From contig JBAIAA010000601.1 in assembly GCA_037893245.1 (NCBI GenBank), positions 476,001 through 540,000 on the forward strand: a DNA stretch of 64,000 bases. The letters are read 5' to 3'. The position numbers and the translations under genes are program-made. Origin of the DNA: Crossaster papposus. Its lineage: Eukaryota > Echinodermata > Asteroidea > Velatida > Solasteridae. Below, in pieces: positions 11,687 through 22,541 of this stretch. The notes below the pieces were generated by a model. That model was not told the DNA's origin. It was given only the letters and a program-made list of their open reading frames with translations, and did not search any database. Positions within the stretch are counted from its first letter, which is position 1. The number at the start of each line of letters is the position of its first letter.

Positions 11687-11849
11687 TTATGCGGAAGATC
11701 CATTGAGCATTTGGCTACGAAATTACTTTTTCACTGATGTAATTCCATTAACAAAATACCACACTGGAAAATCGAACTTGGCCAGCGAATTGTTATCAGC
11801 CGCGCCACAGACGGTGCCTCTAAAGCGATCAGCATTGTTATTGGTATTC

Positions 11850-11884
<35 letters not shown>

Positions 11885-11971
11885 GCCTTGCCAAATTCGA
11901 CATGCGGGAACCTTTTAAGTAAGTACCTAAAGAGAGCAACTACAATGACAACCAAAGTAAAAGTTAAAACT

Positions 11972-12043
11972 TTCCCACACCGGGAATCGAACCCGGGCCA
12001 CGGCGGTGAGAGCGCCGGATCCTAACCACTAGACCATATGGGA
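11972..12043 (-). tRNA. tRNA-Glu(CTC), copy 35
   Basis: Consensus. Confidence 0.95.
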
Positions 12044-12318
12044 TTATGCGGAAGATACATTGAGCATTTGGCTACGAAATTACTTTTTCACTGATGTAAT
12101 TCCATTAACAAAATACCACACTGGAAAATCGAACTCTGCCAGCGAATTGTTATCAGCCGCGCCACAGACGGTGCCTCTAAAGCGATTAGCATTGTTATTG
12201 GTATTCTTGTTGTTGTTGTTGTTGTTGTTGTTGCTGTGCCAAATTCGACATGCGGGAACTTCTAAGTAAGTACCTAAAGAGAGCAACTACAATGACAATC
12301 AAAGTAAAAGTTAAAACT

Positions 12319-12390
12319 TTCCCACACCGGGAATCGAACCCGGGCCACGGCGGTGAGAGCGCCGGATCCTAACCACTAGACCATATGGGA
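12319..12390 (-). tRNA. tRNA-Glu(CTC), copy 36
   Basis: Consensus. Confidence 0.95.
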
Positions 12391-12658
12391 TTATGCGGAA
12401 GATCCATTGAGCATTAGGCTACGAAATTACTTTTTCACTGATGTAATTCCATTAACAAAATACCACACTGGAAAATCGAACTCGGCCAGCGAATTGTTAT
12501 CAGCCGCGCCACAGACGGTGCCTCTAAAGCGATTGGCATTGATGTTGGTATTATTGTTGTTGTTTTTGTTGCTGTGCCAAATTCGACATGCGGGAACCTT
12601 TTAAGTAAGTACAAAAAAGAGAGCAACTACAATGACAACCAAAGCAAAAGTTAAAACT

Positions 12659-12730
12659 TTGCCACACCGGGAATCGAACCCGGGCCACGGCGGTGAGAGC
12701 GCCGGATCCTAACCACTAGACCATATGGGA
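12659..12730 (-). tRNA. tRNA-Glu(CTC), copy 37
   Basis: G70 to C (C-C mismatch in the acceptor stem). Confidence 0.8.
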
Positions 12731-12993
12731 TTATGCGGAAGATCCATTGAGCATTAGGCTACGAAAATACTTTTTCACTGTTGTTATTCTATTAACAAAA
12801 TACCACACTGGAAAATCAAACTCGGCCAGCGAATTGTTTTCAGCCGCGTCACAGACGGCGCCTCTAAAGCGATTGGCATTGATGTTGGTATTCTTGTTGT
12901 TGTTGTTGCTGTGCCAATTTTGACACGCGGGATCTTCTAAGTAAGTACCTAAAGAGACCAACTACAATGACAACCAAAGTAAAATTTAAAACT

Positions 12994-13065
12994 TTCCCAC
13001 ACCGGGAATCGAACCCGGGCCACGGCGGTGAGAGCGCCGGATCCTAACCACTAGACCATATGGGA
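12994..13065 (-). tRNA. tRNA-Glu(CTC), copy 38
   Basis: Consensus. Confidence 0.95.
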
Positions 13066-13332
13066 TTATGCGGAATATCCATTGAGCATTAGGCTACGAA
13101 ATTACTTTTTCACTGATGTAATACCATTAACAAAATACCACACTGGAAAATCGAACTCGGCCAGCGAATTGTTATCAGCCGCGCCACAGACGGTGCCTCT
13201 AAAGCGATTGGCATTGATGTTGGTATTATTGTTGTTGTTTTTGTTGCTGTGCCAAATTCGACATGCGGGAACCTTTTAAGTAAGTACCTAAAGAGAGCAA
13301 CTACAATGACAACCAAAGCAAAAGTTAAAACT

Positions 13333-13404
13333 TTCCCACACCGGGAATCGAACCCGGGCCACGGCGGTGAGAGCGCCGGATCCTAACCACTAGACCATAT
13401 GGAA
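13333..13404 (-). tRNA. tRNA-Glu(CTC), copy 39
   Basis: C2 to T only. Confidence 0.9.
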
Positions 13405-13567
13405 TTATGCGGAAGATCCATTGAGCATTTGGCTACGAAATTACTTTTTCACTGATGTAATTCCATTAACAAAATACCACACTGGAAAATCGAACTTGGC
13501 CAGCGAATTGTTATCAGCCGCGCCACAGACGGTGCCTCTAAAGCGATCAGCATTGTTATTGGTATTC

Positions 13568-13602
<35 letters not shown>

Positions 13603-13689
13603 GCCTTGCCAAATTCGACATGCGGGAACCTTTTAAGTAAGTACCTAAAGAGAGCAACTACAATGACAACCAAAGTAAAAGTTAAAACT

Positions 13690-13761
13690 TTCCCACACCG
13701 GGAATCGAACCCGGGCCACGGCGGTGAGAGCGCCGGATCCTAACCACTAGACCATATGGGA
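13690..13761 (-). tRNA. tRNA-Glu(CTC), copy 40
   Basis: Consensus. Confidence 0.95.
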
Positions 13762-14036
13762 TTATGCGGAAGATACATTGAGCATTTGGCTACGAAATTA
13801 CTTTTTCACTGATGTAATTCCATTAACAAAATACCACACTGGAAAATCGAACTCTGCCAGCGAATTGTTATCAGCCGCGCCACAGACGGTGCCTCTAAAG
13901 CGATTAGCATTGTTATTGGTATTCTTGTTGTTGTTGTTGTTGTTGTTGTTGCTGTGCCAAATTCGACATGCGGGAACTTCTAAGTAAGTACCTAAAGAGA
14001 GCAACTACAATGACAATCAAAGTAAAAGTTAAAACT

Positions 14037-14108
14037 TTCCCACACCGGGAATCGAACCCGGGCCACGGCGGTGAGAGCGCCGGATCCTAACCACTAGACC
14101 ATATGGGA
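14037..14108 (-). tRNA. tRNA-Glu(CTC), copy 41
   Basis: Consensus. Confidence 0.95.
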
Positions 14109-14376
14109 TTATGCGGAAGATCCATTGAGCATTAGGCTACGAAATTACTTTTTCACTGATGTAATTCCATTAACAAAATACCACACTGGAAAATCGAACT
14201 CGGCCAGCGAATTGTTATCAGCCGCGCCACAGACGGTGCCTCTAAAGCGATTGGCATTGATGTTGGTATTATTGTTGTTGTTTTTGTTGCTGTGCCAAAT
14301 TCGACATGCGGGAACCTTTTAAGTAAGTACAAAAAAGAGAGCAACTACAATGACAACCAAAGCAAAAGTTAAAACT

Positions 14377-14448
14377 TTCCCACACCGGGAATCGAACCCG
14401 GGCCACGGCGGTGAGAGCGCCGGATCCTAACCACTAGACCATATGGGA
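14377..14448 (-). tRNA. tRNA-Glu(CTC), copy 42
   Basis: Consensus. Confidence 0.95.
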
Positions 14449-14711
14449 TTATGCGGAATATCCATTGAGCATTAGGCTACGAAATTACTTTTTCACTGTT
14501 GTTATTCCATTAACAAAATACCACACTGGAAAATCGAACTCGGCCAGCGAATTGTTTTCAGCCGCGTCACAGACGGCGCCTCTAAAGCGATTGGCATTGA
14601 TGTTGGTATTCTTGTTGTTGTTGTTGCTGTGCCAATTTTGACACGCGGGAACATCTAAGTAAGTACCTAAAGAGACCAACTACAATGACAACCAAAGTAA
14701 AATTTAAAACT

Positions 14712-14796
14712 TTCCCACACCGGGAATCGAACCCGGGCCACGAACCCGGGCCACGGCGGTGAGAGCGCCGGATCCTAACCACTAGACCATATGGGA
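14712..14796 (-). pseudogene. tRNA-Glu(CTC) pseudogene, copy 43, 13-nt internal duplication
   Basis: 85 nt instead of 72. The plus-strand motif cgaacccgggcca occurs twice in a row (14730-14755), duplicating the 5' half of the T-arm and the variable region. The cloverleaf cannot form normally, although A box, B box and TTTT remain, so it could still be transcribed. The same lesion is in copy 48, one higher-order repeat away. Confidence 0.85.
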
Positions 14797-15059
14797 TTAT
14801 GCGGAATATCCATTGAGCATTAGGCTACGAAATTACTTTTTCACTGATGTAATTCCATTAACAAAATACCACAGTGGAAATTCAAACTCGGCCAGCGAAT
14901 TGTTTTCAGCCGTGTCACAGACGGCGCCTCTAAAGCGATTGGCATTGATGTTGTTATTCTTGTTGTTGTTGTTGCTGTGCCAATTTTGACACGCGGGAAC
15001 TTCTAAGTAAGTACCTAAAGAGACCAACTACAATGACAACCAAAGTAAAATTTAAAACT

Positions 15060-15131
15060 TTCCCACACCTGGAATCGAACCCGGGCCACGGCGGTGAGAG
15101 CGCCGGATCCTAACCACTAGACCATATGGTA
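15060..15131 (-). tRNA. tRNA-Glu(CTC), copy 44
   Basis: C2 to A and C62 to A: one acceptor mismatch and one T-stem mismatch. Same as copy 49. Confidence 0.7.
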
Positions 15132-15409
15132 TTATGCGGAAGATCCATTGAGCATTTGGCTACGAAATTACTTTTTCACTGATGTAATTCCATTAACAAA
15201 ATACCACACTGGAAAATCGAACTCGGCCAGCGAATTGTTATCAGCCGCGCCACAGACGGTGCCTCTAAAGCGATTAGCATTGTTATTGGTATTCTTGTTG
15301 TTGTTGTTGTTGTTGTTGTTGTTGCTGTGCCAAATTCGACATGCGGGAACTTCTAAGTAAGTACCTAAAGAGAGCAACTACAATGACAATCAAAGTAAAA
15401 GTTAAAACT

Positions 15410-15481
15410 TTCCCACACCGGGAATCGAACCCGGGCCACGGCGGTGAGAGCGCCGGATCCTAACCACTAGACCATATGGGA
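15410..15481 (-). tRNA. tRNA-Glu(CTC), copy 45
   Basis: Consensus. Confidence 0.95.
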
Positions 15482-15747
15482 TTATGCGGAAGATCCATTG
15501 AGCATTAGGCTACGAAATTACTTTTTCACTGATGTAATTCCATTAATAAAATACCACACTGGAAAATCGAGCTCGGCCAGCGAATTGTTATCAGCCGCGT
15601 CACAGACGGCGCCTTTAAAGCGATTGGCATTGATGTTGGTATTCTTGTTGTTGTTTTTGTTGCTGTGCCAATTTTGACACGCGGGAACTTCTAAGTAATT
15701 ACCTAAAGAGACCAACTACAATGACAACCAAAGTAAAATTTAAAACC

Positions 15748-15819
15748 TTCCCACACCGGGAATCGAACCCGGGCCACGGCGGTGAGAGCGCCGGATCCTA
15801 ACCACTAGACCATATGGGA
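15748..15819 (-). tRNA. tRNA-Glu(CTC), copy 46
   Basis: Consensus gene; 3' flank GGTTTTAAATTTTAC. Confidence 0.95.
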
Positions 15820-15982
15820 TTATGCGGAAGATCCATTGAGCATTAGGCTACAAAATTACTTTTTCACTGATGTAATTCCATTAACAAAATACCACACTGG
15901 AAAATCGAACTCGGCCAGCGAATTGTTATCAGCCGCGCCACAGACGGTGCCTCTAAAGCGATTGGTATTGTTATTGGTATTC

Positions 15983-16023
<41 letters not shown>

Positions 16024-16109
16024 GCTGTGCCAAATTCGACATGCGAGAACTTCTAAGTAAGTACCTAAAGAGAGCAACTACAATGACAATCAAAGTAAAA
16101 GTTACAACT

Positions 16110-16181
16110 TTCCCACACCGGGAATCGAACCCGGGCCACGGCGGTGAGAGCGCCGGATCCTAACCACTAGACCATATGGGA
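16110..16181 (-). tRNA. tRNA-Glu(CTC), copy 47
   Basis: Consensus gene. The proximal T4 is broken (AGTTGTAACTTTTAC), so the more distal T4 must terminate. Confidence 0.93.
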
Positions 16182-16444
16182 TTATGCGGAATATCCATTG
16201 AGCATTAGGCTACGAAATTACTTTTTCACTGTTGTTATTCCATTAACAAAATACCACACTGGAAAATCGAACTCGGCCAGCGAATTGTTTTCAGCCGCGT
16301 CACAGACGGCGCCTCTAAAGCGATTGGCATTGATGTTGGTATTCTTGTTGTTGTTGTTGCTGTGCCAATTTTGACACGCGGGAACATCTAAGTAAGTACC
16401 TAAAGAGACCAACTACAATGACAACCAAAGTAAAATTTAAAACT

Positions 16445-16529
16445 TTCCCACACCGGGAATCGAACCCGGGCCACGAACCCGGGCCACGGCGGTGAGAGCG
16501 CCGGATCCTAACCACTAGACCATATGGGA
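16445..16529 (-). pseudogene. tRNA-Glu(CTC) pseudogene, copy 48, 13-nt internal duplication
   Basis: Same 85-nt form and same 13-nt duplication as copy 43, 1,733 bp away. The lesion was copied with its block. Confidence 0.85.
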
Positions 16530-16792
16530 TTATGCGGAATATCCATTGAGCATTAGGCTACGAAATTACTTTTTCACTGATGTAATTCCATTAACAAAAT
16601 ACCACCGTGGAAATTCAAACTCGGCCAGCGAATTGTTTTCAGCCGTGTCACAGACGGCGCCTCTAAAGCGATTGGCATTGATGTTGTTATTCTTGTTGTT
16701 GTTGTTGCTGTGCCAATTTTGACACGCGGGAACTTCTAAGTAAGTACCTAAAGAGACCAACTACAATGACAACCAAAGTAAAATTTAAAACT

Positions 16793-16864
16793 TTCCCACA
16801 CCTGGAATCGAACCCGGGCCACGGCGGTGAGAGCGCCGGATCCTAACCACTAGACCATATGGTA
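16793..16864 (-). tRNA. tRNA-Glu(CTC), copy 49
   Basis: C2 to A and C62 to A, as copy 44. Confidence 0.7.
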
Positions 16865-17142
16865 TTATGCGGAAGATCCATTGAGCATTTGGCTACGAAA
16901 TTACTTTTTCACTGATGTAATTCCATTAACAAAATACCACACTGGAAAATCGAACTCGGCCAGCGAATTGTTATCAGCCGCGCCACAGACGGTGCCTCTA
17001 AAGCGATTAGCATTGTTATTGGTATTCTTGTTGTTGTTGTTGTTGTTGTTGTTGTTGCTGTGCCAAATTCGACATGCGGGAACTTCTAAGTAAGTACCTA
17101 AAGAGAGCAACTACAATGACAATCAAAGTAAAAGTTAAAACT

Positions 17143-17214
17143 TTCCCACACCGGGAATCGAACCCGGGCCACGGCGGTGAGAGCGCCGGATCCTAACCAC
17201 TAGACCATATGGGA
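17143..17214 (-). tRNA. tRNA-Glu(CTC), copy 50
   Basis: Consensus. Confidence 0.95.
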
Positions 17215-17480
17215 TTATGCGGAAGATCCATTGAGCATTAGGCTACGAAATTACTTTTTCACTGATGTAATTCCATTAATAAAATACCACACTGGAAAAT
17301 CGAGCTCGGCCAGCGAATTGTTATCAGCCGCGTCACAGACGGCGCCTTTAAAGCGATTGGCATTGATGTTGGTATTCTTGTTGTTGTTTTTGTTGCTGTG
17401 CCAATTTTGACACGCGGGAACTTCTAAGTAATTACCTAAAGAGACCAACTACAATGACAACCAAAGTAAAATTTAAAACC

Positions 17481-17552
17481 TTCCCACACCGGGAATCGAA
17501 CCCGGGCCACGGCGGTGAGAGCGCCGGATCCTAACCACTAGACCATATGGGA
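17481..17552 (-). tRNA. tRNA-Glu(CTC), copy 51
   Basis: Consensus; 3' flank GGTTTTAAATTTTAC as copy 46. Confidence 0.95.
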
Positions 17553-17715
17553 TTATGCGGAAGATCCATTGAGCATTAGGCTACAAAATTACTTTTTCAC
17601 TGATGTAATTCCATTAACAAAATACCACACTGGAAAATCGAACTCGGCCAGCGAATTGTTATCAGCCGCGCCACAGACGGTGCCTCTAAAGCGATTGGTA
17701 TTGTTATTGGTATTC

Positions 17716-17753
<38 letters not shown>

Positions 17754-17840
17754 GCCTTGCCAAATTCGACATGCGGGAACCTTTTAAGTAAGTACCTAAA
17801 GAGAGCAACTACAATGACAACCAAAGTAAAAGTTAAAACT

Positions 17841-17912
17841 TTCCCACACCGGGAATCGAACCCGGGCCACGGCGGTGAGAGCGCCGGATCCTAACCACTA
17901 GACCAAATGGGA
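17841..17912 (-). tRNA. tRNA-Glu(CTC), copy 52
   Basis: A7 to T (T-T mismatch at the base of the acceptor stem). Confidence 0.82.
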
Positions 17913-18167
17913 TTATGCGGAAAATCCATTGAGCATTAGGCTACGAAATTACTTTTTCACTGATGTAATTCCATTAACAAAATACCACACTGGAAAATCG
18001 AACTCGGCCAGCGAATTGTTATCAGCCGCGTCCTCTAAAGCGATTGGCATTGATGTTGGTATTCTTGTTGTTGTTTTTGTTGCTGTGCCAATTTTGACAT
18101 GCGGGAACTTCTAAGTAAGTACCTAAAGAGAGCACTTACAATGACAACCAAAGTAAAATTTAAAACT

Positions 18168-18239
18168 TTCCCACACCGGGAATCGAACCCGGGCCACGGC
18201 GGTGAGAGCGCCGGATCCTAACCACTAGACCATATGGGA
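18168..18239 (-). tRNA. tRNA-Glu(CTC), copy 53
   Basis: Consensus. Confidence 0.95.
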
Positions 18240-18517
18240 TTATGCGGAAGATCCATTGAGCATTAGGCTACGAAATTACTTTTTCACTGATGTAATTCCA
18301 TTAACAAAATACCACAGTGGAAATTCGAACTCGGCCAGCGAATTGTTATCAGCCGCGCCACAGACGGTGCCTCTAAAGCGATTAGCATTGTTATTGGTAT
18401 TCTTGTTGTTGTTGTTGTTGTTGTTGTTGTTGCTGTGCCAAATTCGACATGCGGGAACTTCTAAGTAAGTACCTCAAGCGAGCAACTACAATGACAATCA
18501 AAGTAAAAGTTAAAACT

Positions 18518-18589
18518 TTCCCACACAGGGAATCGAACCCGGGCCACGGCGGTGAGAGCGCCGGATCCTAACCACTAGACCATATGGGA
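18518..18589 (-). tRNA. tRNA-Glu(CTC), copy 54
   Basis: G63 to T (C-T mismatch in the T-stem), a change shared by a subfamily in the right block. Last tRNA before the mobile element. Confidence 0.82.
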
Positions 18590-18824
18590 TTATGCGGAAG
18601 ATCCATTGAGCATTAGGCTACGAAATTACTTTTTCACTGATGTAATTCCATTAACAAAATACCACACTGGAAAATCGAGCTCGGCCAGCGAATTGTTATC
18701 AGCCGCGTCACAGACGGCGCCTCTAAAGCGATTGGCATTGATGTTGGTATTCTTGTTGTTGTTGTTGTTGTTGTTGTTGTTGCTGTGCCAAATTCGACAT
18801 GCGGGAACTTCTAAGTAAGTAGGC

Positions 18825-18829
18825 ACTAT
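18825..18829. repeat. Possible target-site duplication ACTAT, left
   Basis: Direct repeat of 22918-22922, bordering the element. At 5 bp it could be chance. The host array consensus does not contain ACTAT on either side. Confidence 0.35.
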
Positions 18830-18847
18830 AGGGGCTGTTTGGTTCAT

Positions 18848-19092
18848 ATTCTTCCAAAAGCACCAAATTTGGCCCAGATGCTGCCCATACCATACCTTTC
18901 CGATTTTTGCCGGCCGCCAAGATGGGCGCCCTCTGGGGCGGCCATATTGGACAAATCCAATATGGCCGACATCTGGGTCAGAGGTCAATCGCAGTGAAGA
19001 AATTAAAAGAGCCAGAATCATAAATGATACATTTTTTTAGGGGTTTTCGGGGTTGGAGAATCTGATTCTGATGTTATTTTAATGATTTGAGG
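18848..19092 (+). repeat. Left terminal inverted repeat (245 bp)
   Basis: Matches the reverse complement of 22644-22888 almost base for base. It contains a 28-nt near-perfect hairpin at 18940-18967 (arms ggccatattgga / tccaatatggcc, loop caaa). Confidence 0.9.
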
Positions 19093-19699
19093 TCAACTTT
19101 ATCACACAAAGTCATCGTAAAGGTCATTATGAGGTCAAACCTGTTGTTTCTGGTACGCATCATCCCAGATCCCTAAAAAAAAACTTTCCCTTATATTTGC
19201 TGTATGTTGGGTGATGCAGAGCCCCTCCCAGTACAAAGTTTTAAGAATTGGTCACACCCCCCTTAAAAATGGTATTGGCCACCCCCCTTAAAAAAATTGT
19301 ATTGGCCATTATTGTTACATACATGTAGGTAGTTCCCATCATTTGTTTCAGCTGTTCACTTTATCATGTTTATTGGGAAGCAGCGTAATCATACATGTCA
19401 CTCAAGGTTTTTTTTTATTTTTAGAACGATTCTGGGTCACCTGGGAAGGACATTAATGTGAAGGACGTGTAATATTGGGTTTTGTGGAATTCTCTTTTTT
19501 TTTTCTGTGAGGCTATTATACTTCTAATGGAGTGCTTTTGCAAGAAGGTATAGCACAGAGAAACCGGTTTATGCAGGCATACTTCAAGGAATGATCAGTT
19601 AATTTGTTTTGTCTTTTTTTATATCAATTCTAGAGTTAGCTGCAGTGAATCACAACTCAATCTATGTGGGAAGGGGAGGGTGTTTATGGGAGTTGTCAC

Positions 19700-19980
19700 A
19701 AGTCAGAACTTTTTCTTATTGTTTTCGTTATTTTGGAGATGCTGAAACAGTTCTGCTGCGTGAAGTATCATTGGATTTTAGGTTGTGGCTTGGTCTGCAG
19801 AGATAAATCTGTATAATTTATGATGTGCTGGTATGCCAGCAGTGTGGTTGCGTAACTATCCCGCCCAGAGCGTAATTCTTAATTTAAGGTTTTTTTCTAG
19901 TGATATACGCTTCATGGGAGGTCAGTTCAGGCCACATTTATTTCTGCGAGATTGCAGTCTGTAGGAATTTTTTTTTTTGG
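19700..19980. repeat. Imperfect direct repeat, copy A (period 304 bp)
   Basis: Shared words lie exactly 304 or 303 bp from copy B: ttttcgtta at 19722, agataaatct at 19801, agagcgtaattctta at 19867. It ends in a poly-T tract. Confidence 0.7.
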
Positions 19981-20003
19981 GGGGGGGGGGTTTCGTTTAC
20001 AAG

Positions 20004-20284
20004 TTTCAAAAGAACCCCTCCGTGCTTTTCGTTATTTTTTTGAAACGCGGAAAAGGTTCTGCTGACAAGTATCATATGGATTGTATTTGTGACTGAACTG
20101 CCGAGATAAATCTGTAATTGTATGTTAACTAGTGGGTATGCTAGAAAGTGGCCGTTTGACTGGTCTCTCCAGAGCGTAATTCTTAACTCTTTTTTTCCTT
20201 TTTTTTGTAAGACACGCATCTGGGGGTCAGTTTTAGCCACATTATCTCTGCTAGATGACAGTCCGTGGTTGGAGTTCGTGGACG
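20004..20284. repeat. Imperfect direct repeat, copy B (period 304 bp)
   Basis: The same words occur at 20026, 20104 and 20171. It is diverged from copy A by substitutions and small indels, so the duplication is old. Confidence 0.7.
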
Positions 20285-20747
20285 GGCAAATACATCAAAC
20301 GTCTGCAGGCCAATTGGGTTAGACATTCCCTAATAAAAGCGGGAGTTTCAAACCCTGTCTCTGGTTTTGGCGACGCGATGACTGGTTTGTGTATTGCCAC
20401 AGTGGTCCCTAAGTTGTTTTTAGTTCACACAGTGATTGATTATTACCGGTGATAATTTGCCGTCCCCTCTTTTTTTCCCCTTTTTTGGAAGGGGAGCAGG
20501 GCATATTTTCTGTGCTATATCATGCACGTCATCAGTCACCCTCTTTAACATTCATTTTCCTTTCCTTGTTTTTATTTGTGTGTCGGTTTATATGACGCGT
20601 GGCAAGGACAAGGGGGGGGGGGGGGTGGGGGGGGGTTGACTTATTTATTTTGTTTTAGTCTTGAGATCCATTTCTTTGATCATTGTTTTGTTCTTTCAGT
20701 AGTTCCAATAGAATTTGCAGATTCTCCTCATCAAGATTTCGTTCCTC

Positions 20748-22541
20748 TTAGTTGGATTGGGGAGATGCTTTAGTCCTAGATCGAACAAGTTTATCTTTTA
20801 TGTTTTTGTGCCGTATGTATGCCAGGATAGGTTGGGTATCAAATAGCCTATTCAGATATTCGTTTTCGCTAATCAAGGGCCAGTGTTTGAGGATAGCCCG
20901 TTTCAGGGCTGGGTGCGCGACATGTGGGTAGTATAACACCAGTGGGATATTATTTTTGGTTTTTTTCACGCTTAGGGTCCGCGGGAGTCTTGCCCCTTTG
21001 AGAAAGGAGGGCTAGGTCTTCGTTTGTGTATCCGCGCTTTTGAAGTTTGTCTTTGAAGAATTCAACCCTCTCCTCAAAGTCTTTTGAATGGGTACATATA
21101 CGTTTGTATCTGGTCACTTCGCCCTTGATTAATCCGCCAAATACCGACTTAGGGTGTGCTGACTCTCGAGCTAGGTACTGAAATGTATCAGTTTTTTTGG
21201 TAGCGACCCGAGTATCCAATATCCCTTCATGTATGAATCGTTCACCTTTGTAGATAATAAGGTCGAGAAAAGTGACTTGGCGGTGCGAGACCTCAGACGT
21301 GAATTTCAGAGTAGGATGAATTTTATTAAGTGATTGCACTAGGTCAGCAGCCTGCTTTTCATTTCCGTTAAAGATTATAAGAACATCGTCTCTATATCTC
21401 ATGTAGCTCACAATTGAGGGATTGTGAGGGAGGATTTTGTCTTGTTCGTATTTGAATAGGTTATGTCACAAATCTCCGGACTGCATTCGCTGCCCATGGC
21501 CACGCCAATTTTTTGTCTGAAAAACTTGCCATTGAATTCAAACGTGTTTCGACGCATAATGAGTTCAAGGAGACGTCGCGCGTGGTCTGTCGTGGGCTTG
21601 GGTATTGCGTATAGTCTGTCGTCGGCCATTGCAAGTGCGTCACAAACTGATTCAATTGCCTCATCTTGTGGGCAGTTAGTGTACATGGATACTATATCCA
21701 GTGTTATCAATAAGTTGTCTTGCTCCAATGTCAGGTTATTTAGTTTTTCAAGCACATGTCCAGAATCGCGTGTGTACGTGCTTTGCTGTTTGACAATTGG
21801 GAGCAAGAAATAGTCTATGTATTTGGATATGGATTGAGTCGGTCCTCCGCAACCACTAATGATTGGCCTCCCCATGAACCGTGTTCCTTCTGGTACTTTT
21901 TTGTGAACTTTCGGTAGGAGGTAAAGGCAAGGTGTTTTAATGTCGTGGTTGCGGGGGTTAAGAAACTCAGATATGTCTTTCGATACGAGTCCGTCCACGT
22001 AGAGTTGGCGTATGGCTTGAGAGACTAATTCCGCGGTTTCATCGGTCAGGTCCCTGTTAATTTCTTCATAGTGGGGGCCTGTTAATAATGTCGTGTCCCT
22101 TCACGTAGTCTTGTTTGTTAAGGACGCACACACCGCGGCCTTTGTCGAATTGTTTGATGATAATATCCTGTCTTTTCTTAAGGCCAGATAGCGCAACACG
22201 TTCTGCTTTTGTTATATTTAGTTTGACATTTTGAATTTTCAGTCTGGACAGTTCCTCATAGTGCCTTCAATATATGACTCTAGGTTTAGATTGAAGGTAG
22301 GTTGGGGAGTCCAAGTTGAAGGTAGTTTGAACGGGTGTGAGCTTATAGGTCTGACTCTCCCTGCCATTCTTAACCGTAATCTCATCTTTCTGAAGAAGGA
22401 TCGGGAATGGCGAAGGATGGTCGACCTTTTTGGTTTTTTGGGGGTCGGGATGAAGTTAAGGCCCCTGCCCAATGCCACCAGTTCAATGTTGGAGAGTTGA
22501 GCGTCTGATAGCATAAGGCATATCAAAATGATAAGATACAA
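20748..22541 (-). pseudogene. Penelope-like reverse transcriptase, multiply frameshifted
   Basis: Five reading-frame pieces align end to end as one protein. The N-terminal piece (22541-22262) has GLNFIPTPKKPKR. Next comes KKRQDIIIKQFDKGRGVCVLN (22175-22110), the DKG motif of Penelope-like elements. The RT core follows: YLLPKVHK (about 21923-21900), GRPIISGCGGPTQS, SKYIDYFLLPIV, LITLDIVSMY with the first catalytic Asp (about 21697), GVAMGSECSPEICDI, then YMRYRDDVLII with the Asp pair (about 21385-21390) and VTFLDLIIYKG. A C-terminal connector has NIPLVLYYP and RHKNIKDKLV, ending at 20748. Frameshifts lie near 22262, 22076, 21466 and 20966. The GIY-YIG nuclease expected in most such elements is not seen after the connector. 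The catalytic residues survive. The copy is inactive as written, unless some shifts are sequencing errors. Confidence 0.85.

Larger units (their letters stand above)
14465..16197. repeat. Higher-order repeat B, copy 1 (1.73 kb, 5 units)
   Basis: Recurs at 16198-17928 in tandem. Both copies include the tRNA with the 13-nt duplication and the C2/C62 double mutant. Confidence 0.9.
16198..17928. repeat. Higher-order repeat B, copy 2
   Basis: Tandem partner of 14465-16197, offset 1,733 bp. Confidence 0.9.
1..18820 (-). repeat. Tandem tRNA-Glu array, left block (54 tRNA copies)
   Basis: Head-to-tail units of about 327-374 bp. Read on the plus strand each unit holds: the tRNA gene (minus strand), a short link (ttatgcggaagatcc), a spacer with ttactttttcactgatgtaa, a B-box-like stretch (ggaaaatcgaactcgg), the (TTG)n tract, and the link aagtaagtacctaaagag that leads to the next tRNA terminator. 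The window opens inside a unit. Three spacer types are seen. One has cacagacggtgcc plus a long TTG tract. One has tcacagacggcgcc plus a short TTG tract broken by TTTTTG. One has an 11-bp deletion giving gcgtcctctaaag. All tRNA copies are on the minus strand. The block ends at 18820 against a mobile element. Confidence 0.97.
19093..20747. other. Non-coding interior of the element
   Basis: AT-rich sequence with poly-T runs, including T followed by a 12-G tract at 19968-19990 and a G-rich tract at 20611-20634. A short tandem duplication (caccccccttaaaaa + tggtattggcc) lies at about 19253-19305. The small open frames here have no recognisable domain or coding character. It lies downstream (3') of the RT pseudogene and may be its 3' untranslated part. 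Confidence 0.6.

Noticed and set aside
18626-19021. 131-codon minus-strand open frame
   Set aside because: It crosses the junction between the mobile element's inverted repeat and a tRNA array unit, and its N-terminal half is repeated in the right inverted repeat, so it is chance.
19938-20240. 100-codon minus-strand open frame in the element
   Set aside because: It spans poly-T/poly-G tracts and one of the 304-bp direct repeats; there is no domain and no matching frame in the other repeat copy.
20122-20773. Overlapping plus-strand frames of about 65 codons
   Set aside because: Low-complexity content and no recognisable domain; they run through the G-rich tract at 20611-20634.
21463-21813. 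116-codon plus-strand open frame
   Set aside because: It is antisense to the well-supported reverse-transcriptase motifs.
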